From positions 682,001-746,000 of the forward strand of contig NZ_AP025509.1 of NCBI RefSeq assembly GCF_024347615.1: a stretch of DNA of 64,000 bases, read 5' to 3'. The notes under the pieces were generated by a model. The model was not told the DNA's origin. It was given only the letters and a program-made list of their open reading frames with translations, and searched no databases. Shown here in pieces: positions 9,422-19,298 of this stretch. Within the stretch, counting starts at the first letter, position 1; every line of letters starts with the position of its first letter. The DNA is from Vibrio splendidus (GTDB taxonomy: Bacteria; Pseudomonadota; Gammaproteobacteria; Enterobacterales; Vibrionaceae). The position numbers and the translations under genes were made by a program.

Positions 9422-10108
9422 ATGAGACGTTATATCTTGGGTGGGCTCATTTATTGGCTTCTGTGTGCACATACGTTTGGCTTAACATTGTTTCCAACCG
9501 TCATTGAGCTCAATACAGATCACCGGGCAACATCGCAACTGGTTGTCACTAACAATTCAACACAAGCTCTCCCACTAGAAGCTAACGTTCGTCGTTTGAA
9601 CTTCTTATCTGATGGCACGTTCCAAACATCAGATCTATCGAGTGAAGAGATGTTTGTGTTTCCACCAGCTGCGATGTTGGCACCCGGTGCACGCCAAGTA
9701 TTCCGTATACAGTGGTTGGGAAACCGATCACTCGAAACCTCCCAGAGTTACTTCGTTCGCTTCAGTACCGTGAATATTGGCCAGAACAACGCGAGAATAG
9801 ATAAACCCATCGGCTTAACAACCGGTATCAATTTACAAGTTCACTATAATGCGTTGCTGCACATTCACTCATCCTCTTTAGAGCCTGACGTGAAATTACA
9901 CATAGATGAACAAGGCAAACTAACACTCACTAATTCTGGGTCACGATTTACCTATACATCGTTACTTAATTTTTCGGGGCTCGAATCTCAGAGCCAAAAA
10001 GTACATGAGGCTTTAGGTGAGCAGTTTATTCCACCACGCTCCATTATTACTTTGCCTTCTTCTTTAAATTATTTACCAGTGGGCACTTACCATGGGCATG
10101 AAGACTGA
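9422..10108 (+). CDS. Second periplasmic pilus chaperone
   Basis: A 228-residue secreted protein of the PapD-like fold. A signal peptide of about 20 residues is followed by LTLFPTVIELN, then FVFPPAAMLAPGARQVFRIQW, the G1-strand region of chaperones. It is divergent from the preceding chaperone, so it is not a recent duplicate. Two chaperones in one operon suggest that the minor or tip subunits need a dedicated partner. The end overlaps the usher gene by 17 bases, which points to translational coupling. Confidence 0.8.
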   Translation: MRRYILGGLIYWLLCAHTFGLTLFPTVIELNTDHRATSQLVVTNNSTQALPLEANVRRLNFLSDGTFQTSDLSSEEMFVFPPAAMLAPGARQVFRIQWLGNRSLETSQSYFVRFSTVNIGQNNARIDKPIGLTTGINLQVHYNALLHIHSSSLEPDVKLHIDEQGKLTLTNSGSRFTYTSLLNFSGLESQSQKVHEALGEQFIPPRSIITLPSSLNYLPVGTYHGHED

Positions 10109-12584
10109 AACCTATCACAACATATGGCAAGTTTTGTATGTCTTGGTATTAGTACTTTTTTATTGTGCTGCCTTAAGCCCTGCTGCTTGGGGTCAAGAAA
10201 TGGTCTTGAACCCCACTGGACGAGATATTCAACTTACCTCTTTGTTAAGGATAAGTGACACCATACTTGGCGAAGCGGACATTATCATTACCGCAAACAA
10301 TGAAATCTTGTTACCGAAGGAAAGTACGCTTTCTCTCCTTTCGTCCGTCGTAACTCAAGAAGGTATTGGGAAACTAACTGACACAACAGACGATAATATG
10401 CTGTCTCAGCACCATTTTGAGAGCGTAGGACTGGGCCTTAGTTTCGATTTCTCTTCATTAGAATGCATCGTGACGGTACCGCCTGAATTTAGCTTAACCC
10501 AGCAATTGTCTATGAACGGTGCAGATGATTTTTATAACTATGCCGAGCCAAGTTTGCTTAGTGGATACGTTAACTTTGCCCTTTCGGCTAATGAGAGCCA
10601 ATATGTCGATCAGAATTCGTCAAGGCAGGACCTCTATCGCAGTCAGTTTGACTCAGCACTTAACATTGGTTTTCTAAACTTTGAATATGAATCCTATTTA
10701 GAAAACAGTTCATCACAAGATTCGCGATACGTAAGAGAAGGATCTCGTCTTAATATTGACTTTGCAGAACAAGGCACACGACTTGTACTCGGCGATATGT
10801 ACAACAGTGGTCAATCTTTTCAGGACAGCACCGACATACTTGGTATTGGCTTAACTCGAGATTTCACACTCATTCCAACCAGAAATGCACGACCACGGGC
10901 CAATCAATCATTCACACTTCAAAGAGCTTCAAATGTCGATGTCTATATAGATGGGATTGCAGTCCAGCGATTAACGCTAGGCGCCGGTAGCTATAACCTT
11001 AGTGACATACCTCTAGCGCAAGGTAGCAATGATATTGTACTCGTCATCACCGACCGCTCCGGGAATGAAGAACGCATCGAGTTCTCTGTTGCGACCGGGA
11101 ACGACTTGCTCAATAGCGGTGAGTTTGAATATAGCGTCATGTATGGAGCACCTTCTGAATTACAAAATGGACAACTAGAATACCTAACCAACGAGCGTAT
11201 TTTCCATGGTTATGTCGATGTGGGTATTAATCCTTGGTTAACGTTAGGTACCAACTTCCAAACCCGTGAAGATCTTTACCAATATGGTGCTACCGCGTTA
11301 TTCGCTTCTACATGGGGCGTCACTGAACTCAATGCTTCGCGTAGCGAACACCCTACATTTGGAACTGGCGACGCTTACAAATTTGCGTTCGATGCGGAAT
11401 TTTCCAATACGAATACGCTGTCCCCACAACTGAGTGTGAGCTATGAATATCTGACCAACAATTTTGCTGGGGTCTCAGGGTTTGATGCTTCCGATATCGA
11501 TATCAACTTAACCACCCATTATGTATCTGCATTCAGCTCTATTTACCTTGGTCAGTCTTTACGCGCGGCCATGACCCTCAATTATCGCTCGGGAGTAGAC
11601 AAAGAAAACGATTATTGGCTGATAAGCCCGAGTTTATCGGACGGACTGTTTGATACCCCCGCCACCTGGAGTGCCCGCGTTAACTATCGGCATAACGCAA
11701 CCGAAGACGATGATATCAGCACTACTGTCACCATAAGTTGGCCTCTTAGTCGACAAACTCGTGTAGTCGGTCGTTACACCACAGAGCTTAATGAAGCCGC
11801 CTTAGATTACAGCTATCAGAATAATATTGGTAACACCGGGGGGATGTCGGCGTTTGCGAGTGTCATTACTAACGAAGAAACGGATGCCGATATGGATGCT
11901 GGGATTAACTACACGGCTAACCGTTATGAATTAAACGCGACCCACGCTTCGCGGCTTGAAGACATTAGTGGTGAAACACGAAATCACAGTACTGATGTGA
12001 CGATAAGTAGTGCCCTTGCTTTTGCAGGTTCATCTGTGACGATCGGCAGACCGGTGCGCGAAGCATTTGCTATTGTTAGCAAGCACGAAAGCCTCGCAAA
12101 AAATGATGTGGCTGTCGACCCAACAAGAGATGGTGAGTACGCACGCGTTTACCTTAAAGGAGATGCAAGTGCCATGGTTCCTGACCTTGTTGCTTATAAT
12201 GGCCAAGTAGTCGGTTACGAGGTCGATAACTTGCCACCAGGGTATGACTTAGGCGATGGTGCTTTTTGGATTAAGCCTGGTTATAAACGGGGATTCCAGC
12301 TACAGATCGGATCTGATGCTGTATTAACTGTTATTGGCAAGCTATTCGATCGTCAAAGTAACAACCCTATTTCACTTGTCGCTGGTGTAGCACATTACCT
12401 TGGTGAAGCAAAACAGTTGCCGATTGACTTCTTTACCAATCGTAACGGCATATTCGCAATCTCTGGATTAAAGCCGGGGAAATATCAATTGGTACTCGAC
12501 ACCAAAGAACAAGAATCAGTCATCATTACCCTCAGTGAACGCAGTGACAACTTGATAAGACTAGGAGATGTTTATGTGGAATAA
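10092..12584 (+). CDS. Outer-membrane usher of the chaperone-usher pilus
   Basis: An 830-residue protein with a signal peptide (hydrophobic 12-32, cut after AWG). An N-terminal periplasmic domain comes first, then a long series of alternating beta strands for the barrel. The plug-like region includes SNVDVYIDGIAVQRLTLGAG and SYNLSDIPLAQGSNDIVLVI. The C-terminal domain has LPPGYDLGDG and SGLKPGKYQLVL. The N-terminal domain is unlike classical FimD, in agreement with the archaic-type pilins. It catalyses pilus assembly and secretion. ATG 10092 and ATG 10098 are both possible starts. The end overlaps the tip gene. Confidence 0.88.
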   Translation: MGMKTETYHNIWQVLYVLVLVLFYCAALSPAAWGQEMVLNPTGRDIQLTSLLRISDTILGEADIIITANNEILLPKESTLSLLSSVVTQEGIGKLTDTTDDNMLSQHHFESVGLGLSFDFSSLECIVTVPPEFSLTQQLSMNGADDFYNYAEPSLLSGYVNFALSANESQYVDQNSSRQDLYRSQFDSALNIGFLNFEYESYLENSSSQDSRYVREGSRLNIDFAEQGTRLVLGDMYNSGQSFQDSTDILGIGLTRDFTLIPTRNARPRANQSFTLQRASNVDVYIDGIAVQRLTLGAGSYNLSDIPLAQGSNDIVLVITDRSGNEERIEFSVATGNDLLNSGEFEYSVMYGAPSELQNGQLEYLTNERIFHGYVDVGINPWLTLGTNFQTREDLYQYGATALFASTWGVTELNASRSEHPTFGTGDAYKFAFDAEFSNTNTLSPQLSVSYEYLTNNFAGVSGFDASDIDINLTTHYVSAFSSIYLGQSLRAAMTLNYRSGVDKENDYWLISPSLSDGLFDTPATWSARVNYRHNATEDDDISTTVTISWPLSRQTRVVGRYTTELNEAALDYSYQNNIGNTGGMSAFASVITNEETDADMDAGINYTANRYELNATHASRLEDISGETRNHSTDVTISSALAFAGSSVTIGRPVREAFAIVSKHESLAKNDVAVDPTRDGEYARVYLKGDASAMVPDLVAYNGQVVGYEVDNLPPGYDLGDGAFWIKPGYKRGFQLQIGSDAVLTVIGKLFDRQSNNPISLVAGVAHYLGEAKQLPIDFFTNRNGIFAISGLKPGKYQLVLDTKEQESVIITLSERSDNLIRLGDVYVE

Positions 12585-13455
12585 ACAAGTTCTTTGGGGA
12601 TCCTTGTTCCTCATCGCCATAAACCATGTACCTTCGGCATTGGCGTGTGAAGCCAGTGCCTTGGCGATTCAACCCGTCTCATCGAAATCACAATATGATG
12701 TTTTCAGCGCAGGAACGTTCGCAACAATAAACACTTACCGTATAGATGCGATCATAATAGGTGAACCCTGCAAATTAGACTTAATTTTACAACTTAACGA
12801 TACCAGTCGATCGTTAAAAGGGGTAAACCAAGCAAAACTCGACTTTGAATGGAGTGGGCAGATTGGTATATCAGTGGCTAATCAATGGCACTTATCATTA
12901 ACCGAAAACCAACCTTCGGCAACGATACAAATGCGTTTCCCAAGTAAACAATGGTTAGCGTCAGGAACCTATCGAGGCTTATTGGAAGTCTCGCCTTCTT
13001 ATACCTCAGATAGTAAACAAATAGAAATTAGCCCTAGTTCACTCCCGGTATCTGTTAACGTTCCGCCTGCTGCAAAAATTCATTTTTATGGATTGACCCA
13101 ACAACATTATGACCTTGATCTAGGGACTTTATATTCCAACAAGGTTATTCGTTCCGCACCTAACCTATGGGTTCAAAGCAATACAGCTTATACCATCGTA
13201 TTGGAATCATCCCATCAAGGAATGCTACGTCATGAATCTAATGAGGCAAAATGGGACATTCCATACCAACTTTCCCTCGAAAACGACAGAGTAAACCTTG
13301 AACAACTTGACGCAAGAATTCAACGTCTTTCCGCTACGATTGGTCAGCCTATTCCTTTGAGTTTTGTCATCGGTGAGACAGAGAACAAACCAGGAGGACA
13401 ATATGACGATACATTACAAATTTCTATCGAACCCCAACTTTCACAACAACCATAA
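12574..13455 (+). CDS. Pilus tip subunit/adhesin with spore coat U-like C-terminal domain
   Basis: A 293-residue secreted protein. The signal peptide is cut after ALA, just before a cysteine. An N-terminal domain of about 150 residues is followed by a pilin-type domain ending in GGQYDDTLQISIEPQ, the same pattern as the major pilin. Two-domain subunits at the end of archaic pilus operons (CsuE position) are tip adhesins. ATG 12568 directly abuts AGGAG, so ATG 12574, six bases further, is the better start. The start overlaps the usher stop. The ligand is unknown. Confidence 0.75.
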   Translation: MWNKQVLWGSLFLIAINHVPSALACEASALAIQPVSSKSQYDVFSAGTFATINTYRIDAIIIGEPCKLDLILQLNDTSRSLKGVNQAKLDFEWSGQIGISVANQWHLSLTENQPSATIQMRFPSKQWLASGTYRGLLEVSPSYTSDSKQIEISPSSLPVSVNVPPAAKIHFYGLTQQHYDLDLGTLYSNKVIRSAPNLWVQSNTAYTIVLESSHQGMLRHESNEAKWDIPYQLSLENDRVNLEQLDARIQRLSATIGQPIPLSFVIGETENKPGGQYDDTLQISIEPQLSQQP

Positions 13456-13549
13456 CTATGTAATTATATAAAAAGTGAGATATGCAACTCAATTATATAA
13501 AATCTATCATCATACAATCAAACGTGATTTTTCAGTTTCGGAGTAAATT

Positions 13550-14233
13550 ATGTATGAAAATAAAAATAATTTAAAGCACATACTCCTGGTAGGTGACAAC
13601 GGTATTAACAACCAGTTTATTCAACGAGAAATTGGGAAATACAGTGATTTTTCTTTTAGCAGAGAATGTATTTTAAGCATTGAGCGCTCTCGTAATCATA
13701 AAACGTTCGATGTCGTTCTCATTAGCTACTTACTCTTGGAAAATATCGAAGATATCAACATCATCTTATCAAAAATAGAGTCCAGTAAATGGGTAGTCTA
13801 TGACGTTCCCTCAGATATTACCGGACAGAGTATTACCGTAATGCAGCTATTCAACCTGTTTAATATAAAAGGGATGATTTATCAAGATGCTCCTATTGAA
13901 CACCTTACACGTTGTTTAAAAACAGTATGTGATGACGATCTATGGCTACCTAGGAAGTTAATGTCACATATTTTATCCAATGCGTGCTCTTATACTTTCA
14001 AGTCTCAGGTAATACTGTCTAACCTGACGAAAAGAGAGGCTCAGATATTTAAACGAGTTGTCAGAGGAGATTCAAATCTAGAGATATCAAGCGAACTATT
14101 TATTTCAGAAAGTACGGTAAAAACGCACGTATACAACATATACAAAAAAATAAATGTCACTAATAGAAAAGAAGCGATAAGAAAAGCACATTTTATCAAT
14201 AGTTTAGAGACTATTATACAACCAGACATATAG
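13550..14233 (+). CDS. LuxR-family regulator, CsgD/VpsT-like
   Basis: A 227-residue protein with a receiver-like N-terminal domain and a C-terminal LuxR helix-turn-helix (about 157-215: LTKREAQIFKRVV, then ISESTVKTHVYNIYKKI). The phospho-acceptor position in DVVLISY holds S59 in place of Asp, so phosphorylation is unlikely. WLPR at 132-135 sits where VpsT/CsgD proteins carry the W[FLM][TS]R c-di-GMP-binding motif. This suggests, but does not prove, c-di-GMP control. It follows the pilus operon by 94 bases on the same strand and probably regulates it. Confidence 0.85.
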   Translation: MYENKNNLKHILLVGDNGINNQFIQREIGKYSDFSFSRECILSIERSRNHKTFDVVLISYLLLENIEDINIILSKIESSKWVVYDVPSDITGQSITVMQLFNLFNIKGMIYQDAPIEHLTRCLKTVCDDDLWLPRKLMSHILSNACSYTFKSQVILSNLTKREAQIFKRVVRGDSNLEISSELFISESTVKTHVYNIYKKINVTNRKEAIRKAHFINSLETIIQPDI

Positions 14234-14667
14234 TTGAAATTATGAACATAAATACAAAAATGCAGATTGCAGTTCTTTTTCAAACAGACGTATTAAAATT
14301 AAGCCCTTGAAAATTAGAACCTAAACTTTCAGCCTTCCTGGTTTATCATCAAAGAAACAGACAAAATCACTCACACTAGGAAGTTAACAACCAATTCAAG
14401 TTATACACCAACTTGCATTCATTCAACAACAAGCTAGCAAATTACGTCTTTATTTCCTTATAGCATCTTGAATGTTACGAGCCGTAAACAGCTGGCCTAC
14501 TGTTATTAAAGCAATCGATATTGCTGCTGAGTTAGAAAAACTGCACAATTTTTCCAACTCAACTGTCCATCACTAAGCCACGCAGAGAGTCATAGTCATC
14601 TTACAGAGGCAACCCGATAAACAGAAATCACAGAGACATGTAGTGCCAACTATTCCAGTAACCCAGC
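14234..14667. other. Intergenic region between the convergent regulator and pdxY genes
   Basis: About 430 bases with no open frame of interest and no clear terminator. I see nothing else in it. Confidence 0.5.
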
Positions 14668-15525
14668 TTAAGCAAGCTTAATCATTTCGAAATATTGGGT
14701 AGGCTTAACAATTTCATCTTGCGCTGAAACCGTTCTGAGTTCCCAACTCCCGTCGTTGTAGGTCTGTTTAAGCACACCATAACAGGCGGCGTTACAATGT
14801 TGGAAAGCTTCTCGTATAGATAAGCCGTTTACGATCAAAGCGGTGAAGATCCCCGAAATCAAATCTCCAACACCGACGGGCTGGCGTTCAAAATCGAAGT
14901 AAGGACGTTGAACGAGAAACACACCTTCACCACTCGCCAATATCATCGTAAAGTGCTCTTTTGAAATAACATGGAGATGCTTAACAAACACAACTTTAGG
15001 ACCTAGCTCTAAAGCTTTTTGACAAGCATTAATGGCATCTTCTTTTGTTTTAATATCAACCCCAGTAAACTGAGTTAATTCAAATTGATTCGGCACGATA
15101 ACGTCAGCAATTGGCATGATGTCGTCAATCAATCGTTGAGTAACACCAGCAGGGAGAATACAGCCTTTATCTACGTCGCCCATCACAGGGTCACAAACAT
15201 ATAAAACCGAAGGGTTGGTTTGTCTTACTCGATTTACTGCAGCAATAATCGAATCGCATTGACTCTCACTGCCTAGATAGCCAGTTAAAACAGCATCACA
15301 CTCAGGTAGTTTTCCGATCGCATCAAGACCATCCATCAACGTGTCGATATCGCTTGGTGGAAATACGCTACCACTCCACCCTTCTGGATACTGAGTATGG
15401 TTAGAAAATTGTACTGTATGTATCGGCCAGACCTCACATCCTAAACGTTGCATTGGGAAGACAGCAGAACTGTTTCCAGCATGACCGTAAACAACATGAG
15501 ATTGAGCCGATATTATATTTTTCAT
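14668..15525 (-). CDS. pdxY: Pyridoxal kinase PdxY
   Basis: A 285-residue ribokinase-fold kinase, the usual PdxY length. It begins with SAQSHVVYGHAGNSSAVFPM, the vitamin B6-binding N-terminus of PdxY/PdxK, and has VPNQFELTQFTG, DPVMGD and the C-terminal anion hole/catalytic motif with VGVGDLISGIF (Asp is the catalytic base). It phosphorylates pyridoxal to PLP in the salvage pathway. Its start overlaps the stop of the lipoprotein gene by four bases. A PLP-dependent decarboxylase is encoded nearby on the same strand. Confidence 0.95.
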   Translation of the reverse strand: MKNIISAQSHVVYGHAGNSSAVFPMQRLGCEVWPIHTVQFSNHTQYPEGWSGSVFPPSDIDTLMDGLDAIGKLPECDAVLTGYLGSESQCDSIIAAVNRVRQTNPSVLYVCDPVMGDVDKGCILPAGVTQRLIDDIMPIADVIVPNQFELTQFTGVDIKTKEDAINACQKALELGPKVVFVKHLHVISKEHFTMILASGEGVFLVQRPYFDFERQPVGVGDLISGIFTALIVNGLSIREAFQHCNAACYGVLKQTYNDGSWELRTVSAQDEIVKPTQYFEMIKLA

Positions 15526-16082
15526 ATTACATTTATGCTCTTTATAGGAAGGCTTGACACTAAGTTATCACAAGAGACTAACCTACCGATTTTTAAGTTA
15601 GCTCTTCTTTTTGGTAGTTCATAATAATCAAAGCAATAGTTTTTCATTTTATCAACATCGGATAACAATAATTCATTTAATTTAGTAACATAAGTAGGAT
15701 GAGATTTATATAAACCACTTATATCCTGCCTATATTTTACTATATTATAGCCACTCACCTTTAGAGCAATTTTTCTCTCTTTATTACGATTGATTAGATC
15801 AAAATCACAATTGCTACAACGCGACATTTGCGCGAGTATCACTTCACCCTGACCTTGAGAAAAAACTTTGACTTCAGTATGATTTGTACTTAGTACGCTA
15901 TCGTTCTCATTATTAACTTTTCTATAATCAAAATCACCAAGGTATTGAAAGCTCCCATCGACTTCAAATAACCTATGCGTCCCATCCATTGAGATAATAT
16001 GCTCATCAGCGATTAATGAGTGTGCACATCCGCCTATTAGAAATATAAATATGATGCTCGTTATAAATTTTAACTTCATCAT
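15522..16082 (-). CDS. Putative lipoprotein of unknown function
   Basis: A 186-residue protein with a lipoprotein signal peptide. Hydrophobic residues 5-17 are followed by the lipobox LIGGC, so the mature protein starts at Cys19 and should be membrane-anchored. I do not recognise a domain. A CxxC pair (RCSNCD) and two later cysteines are present. It is transcribed with pdxY by a four-base overlap. ATG codons at positions 1 and 2 are both possible starts. Confidence 0.7.
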   Translation of the reverse strand: MMKLKFITSIIFIFLIGGCAHSLIADEHIISMDGTHRLFEVDGSFQYLGDFDYRKVNNENDSVLSTNHTEVKVFSQGQGEVILAQMSRCSNCDFDLINRNKERKIALKVSGYNIVKYRQDISGLYKSHPTYVTKLNELLLSDVDKMKNYCFDYYELPKRRANLKIGRLVSCDNLVSSLPIKSINVI

Positions 16083-16167
16083 AACTCCTATTTTTTGTGT
16101 AATTTCGAATCAACCTGCGATAAATAGCAACATCGTACGCTTATTTATTCGATAGTGACAAGTCAAC

Positions 16168-16192
16168 AAACCCCAACGTATCGTTGGGGTTT
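16168..16192 (-). terminator. Terminator downstream of the decarboxylase gene
   Basis: An 11-bp perfect stem (AAACCCCAACG with CGTTGGGGTTT) and a 3-base loop lie just after the decarboxylase stop, followed on the minus strand by TGTTG. The U-run is short, but the stem is very stable. Confidence 0.75.
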
Positions 16193-16213
16193 ACATTTAC
16201 TCAAAGGATTAAG

Positions 16214-17659
16214 CTACAACGTTTTATGATCCATCAGTTCTTTCTCCGTCAGGTATGCTTCAACGATCTTTTCAGCAGAAAGATCGATGTCTTCGGTCGA
16301 AGTATGACAACTCAGAACAGAGAACAGCATCGTCTTCAAGCCTTTGTAACCCGAAGTTGATGGATATAGTGTTCCTTCTTCCTGTAAACGATGAACAACT
16401 CGATCCGTGAGTTCATTGCGGTAGATATCATCACCTTCACCAAATTGTGCTGAAAAACGATTGGACACAACATCGTTCAGAATTGTGATACCTTCTACTG
16501 CGGAAAGTTTTTTCGCCATACGTTGTGCTAGTTCAGTACAACGATCAATGTGCTCAACAATCCCTTCTTTACCTAATGATTTGAACGCTGCATACACAGG
16601 AACGCCACGTGCTCTTCTTGATGCAGAAATACCAAAATTAATCGCATTTCGATCTGGTTTTTCCATTGCATCATTAAGGTAGTCACCCATGTTACTACCG
16701 CCCATCGCTTTAGATAATGCAGCTGCATCTTTTACGATGATCATTCCACTGTCATACGGCATGTTGAACCATTTATGCCCGTCAGTATCAATAGAGTCTG
16801 CACGTTCAATACCTGCTAATAAATGCTTTTGTTTATCACTTGCGGCGGCCCATAAACCAATTGCACCATCTACGTGAAGCCACGCGTTGCCATGATTCTC
16901 GACAGCATCAGCCAATTCATTAAATGGGTCGAAAGCACCGGAATCAATACAACCAGCTTGAGCGCAAACAAGCGTTGGGCCTTCTAAGCCTGAAATAATT
17001 TCTTTTAGGTTATCTGGGATAATGCGTAAGTTATCGTCAGTTGGTACTTTGACAATCGTTTCAAGACCAATGCCAATCATGGATAGCGCGCGCTTGATCG
17101 TTGAATGAATTTGATCACTGACAACAACGTTAATACGAGGAGCTCCAAACAAGCCTTTTGTCACCACATCCCAACCAGCGCGTTCAAGCAGTGTATTGCG
17201 GGCTGTAATCAAACCGGTGTAAATCGCTTCTTGAGCACCAGAAGTAAAACCTACTGCCGTACCTTGATTTAAACCTAGTAGTTCAACCATCCACTCTGCC
17301 GCTGTTTCTTCAACAACAGACATAGAAGGGCTAGAAACGTAATAAGGAACATTTTGGTCCCAAGCACTCACGAGCCAATCGGCTGCTAGTGAAGCAGGAA
17401 AAGAGCTGCCAATCGCGTACCCAAAGAAACGTGCACCACCAGACGCCATTAAACCAGCATCGACATTCTTTACCATGTCATTAATCACTTGTGATGGGTC
17501 TGTTGGTCGCAATGGTAAATCCCCGCCGATAGCTTCACGTAACGCCTGTGAGGTTGTACCTTTGTCTACTGGTCTATCTGCTAAAGATTCTAGGTAAGAA
17601 ACTGCATGTTTGAGAGAGCTTTCAAGTGGTAAGCGATATTCATTAAAACGATGTGACAT
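16214..17659 (-). CDS. Pyridoxal-phosphate-dependent group II decarboxylase
   Basis: A 481-residue fold type I PLP enzyme of the aromatic-L-amino-acid/glutamate decarboxylase superfamily. K296 in DGHKWFN forms the Schiff base, D264 in HVDGA binds the ring nitrogen and H185 in SDQIHSTIKRA stacks on PLP. Residues HSTIKRA and the N-terminal ARFFGYAIGSSFPASLAAD are typical of the group. The substrate (aromatic amino acid, glutamate or other) cannot be set from the sequence. The start ATG has AGAGGAA upstream. It is a single-gene unit with its own terminator. An AraC regulator is encoded just upstream on the same strand. Confidence 0.88.
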   Translation of the reverse strand: MSHRFNEYRLPLESSLKHAVSYLESLADRPVDKGTTSQALREAIGGDLPLRPTDPSQVINDMVKNVDAGLMASGGARFFGYAIGSSFPASLAADWLVSAWDQNVPYYVSSPSMSVVEETAAEWMVELLGLNQGTAVGFTSGAQEAIYTGLITARNTLLERAGWDVVTKGLFGAPRINVVVSDQIHSTIKRALSMIGIGLETIVKVPTDDNLRIIPDNLKEIISGLEGPTLVCAQAGCIDSGAFDPFNELADAVENHGNAWLHVDGAIGLWAAASDKQKHLLAGIERADSIDTDGHKWFNMPYDSGMIIVKDAAALSKAMGGSNMGDYLNDAMEKPDRNAINFGISASRRARGVPVYAAFKSLGKEGIVEHIDRCTELAQRMAKKLSAVEGITILNDVVSNRFSAQFGEGDDIYRNELTDRVVHRLQEEGTLYPSTSGYKGLKTMLFSVLSCHTSTEDIDLSAEKIVEAYLTEKELMDHKTL

Positions 17660-17851
17660 GATGATTCCTCTATTTGTTGTCTACCCAATAATGTTATTGG
17701 ATTAGAGCTTTGAGGAATTGTCATATCGCGCCACGTGAATGCGATTTACTAAAGTTCTTATGGCTAGAAAAAGAAAGAAAGCAAAGTGTCACTTCTAAAA
17801 ACAAGATATCGAGTTTTGAATCAAACATAACGCTTCCCCATAAACACAAAC

Positions 17852-18862
17852 CTATAAACACTGATGTCTACCGCGGAACTGTGAAGGAGTAAGCCTTGTT
17901 TTGCGTTTAAAGAAACGAGTGAAGTTAGCAGACTCACCGTAGCCGATATTGGTCGCTATTGACGTTATTGAGTCGTCCGAGTACTTCAGTCGAACCTGAG
18001 CCTCATTTAAAATAAGATCATCTAACACTTCACGATAAGTTACACTTGCGCCGAATAAGCGCCTCTGGATAGTCCTAGGACTCATTCCCAGTATGTTCGC
18101 AGCTGTCGATATAGGTAGCTTTCCCATCGACAAATATGGTTGCATGGCATGTTTGAATGAGCACAAAAAATCACTAGGTATGCCTTCTCGATCTATGACC
18201 TCTCTTCCTGAATTTTTTATTAAGTTAACTTTCTGATTCAAAAGTTCGTTATTTAGGCGAATACCTGTGACTGAACGGAGTGTGAAAAACTGAACATGTG
18301 CTAACTTTGAACATTCAAAAAAGCACTCCGTATGTGGGCTAACAATTGTCACATACTTTTCTGTGCTGTTTTTTTTTGTCAAAGCTGTTATCAACTCATC
18401 CAGAAAAATGATCGAGAAAATTTCCGCATACTTAAACCAGTCTTGTGTCGCGCCCTCTTTTTCACGAACTAACCAGTAACAATCATTATGGAGCTTTAAC
18501 GATATTCTAACTCCACTTGAGTAATATCGAATGATTTCACAGAATTCTTCTAGCGCTTCTTTTACAGTGCCCTCCCTTGCTTTAACCAACTGAGCAATCA
18601 CGCCAGGTATATAGGTGTTCTTACACATTAACCAAACACGAGTCACAAATGTGTCCAACGAAACACTTTGACCAAAAGTTCTGATTATGTTGAGTAAAAC
18701 AGTCTCAGGTATAAACGGGAAGTCACACGTTTGTATGTCAACAGGTGCTTTAACACCAGTGATCAAAGAATAAACATTAATATCTATTTCACTAAAGAGT
18801 TCAGCCAGATCATGAACACAATCTGTGCGAACAAGTGGTACTCCTCTATTCGGTAACGCCAT
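17852..18862 (-). CDS. AraC-family transcriptional regulator
   Basis: A 336-residue protein with an Arabinose_bind-type N-terminal domain and a C-terminal AraC DNA-binding domain. The first helix-turn-helix is STAANILGMSPRTIQRRL and the second is SITSIATNIGYGESANFTRFFKR, close to the family consensus. The closest architecture is the OruR/AdpA-like group with an N-terminal sensor for small molecules. It lies 192 bases upstream of the decarboxylase on the same strand and may control it or the divergent HlyD pair. Confidence 0.88.
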   Translation of the reverse strand: MALPNRGVPLVRTDCVHDLAELFSEIDINVYSLITGVKAPVDIQTCDFPFIPETVLLNIIRTFGQSVSLDTFVTRVWLMCKNTYIPGVIAQLVKAREGTVKEALEEFCEIIRYYSSGVRISLKLHNDCYWLVREKEGATQDWFKYAEIFSIIFLDELITALTKKNSTEKYVTIVSPHTECFFECSKLAHVQFFTLRSVTGIRLNNELLNQKVNLIKNSGREVIDREGIPSDFLCSFKHAMQPYLSMGKLPISTAANILGMSPRTIQRRLFGASVTYREVLDDLILNEAQVRLKYSDDSITSIATNIGYGESANFTRFFKRKTRLTPSQFRGRHQCL

Positions 18863-18932
18863 ACGTTGGAACCTTCTTTATCATTAGATATTTCTCGTTT
18901 GATATGTTGACAGTCGTGCCTAAGAATTAGAA

Positions 18933-18964
18933 AACCCCTGACTTGGTAAATCAAATAAGGGGTT
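18933..18964 (-). terminator. Probable terminator of the small periplasmic protein gene
   Basis: On the minus strand AACCCC pairs with GGGGTT around an inner TTG/CAA helix, followed by TTTTCT. It lies 13 bases downstream of the stop of the small secreted protein gene. Confidence 0.6.
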
Positions 18965-18977
18965 AAATTCATACTAT

Positions 18978-19298
18978 TTAGTTGTATTGAATATAGAGCA
19001 TCTTTCTAAGGCTATTGCATCGATTCTTATCTAAAGGGTCTCCTAAATAATCGCCATCTTCTGCAGCCCTTTTCATTAATAACGCTCGTGCACGTTCATC
19101 ACTAGGTAGATCTCGGTACTTTTCGTAGGTCTTCATTTTGAGAATTTTATATTTCGAATTTTGGCTAGGGTCAGAAAAGTTATCGTAGCAGTAATTCATA
19201 GCACCTGAGTTTGCGCCAATCTTACTGGCATCTGTGATTGCATACGCGTTGGCAGTCAACACAATCATAGATAATGCGAGAGTCTTTATCAGTTTCAT
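18978..19298 (-). CDS. Small secreted protein of unknown function
   Basis: A 106-residue protein with a clear signal peptide (MKLIKTLALSMIVLTANAYA, cut after AYA). The mature part is polar, has two cysteines that could form a disulphide, and shows no family I recognise. A longer frame exists to 19373, but the ATG used here follows AAGGGA and begins the signal peptide. It stands alone between the AraC regulator and the divergent HlyD gene. Confidence 0.75.
   Translation of the reverse strand: MKLIKTLALSMIVLTANAYAITDASKIGANSGAMNYCYDNFSDPSQNSKYKILKMKTYEKYRDLPSDERARALLMKRAAEDGDYLGDPLDKNRCNSLRKMLYIQYN

Noticed and set aside
10991..11191. Reading frame antisense to the usher gene
   Set aside because: It is a shadow of the usher coding sequence with no start signal.
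14668..17659. pdxY and the PLP decarboxylase as one operon
   Set aside because: A strong terminator (16168-16192) lies between the decarboxylase and the lipoprotein-pdxY pair, so they are separate units, although PLP supply may link them.
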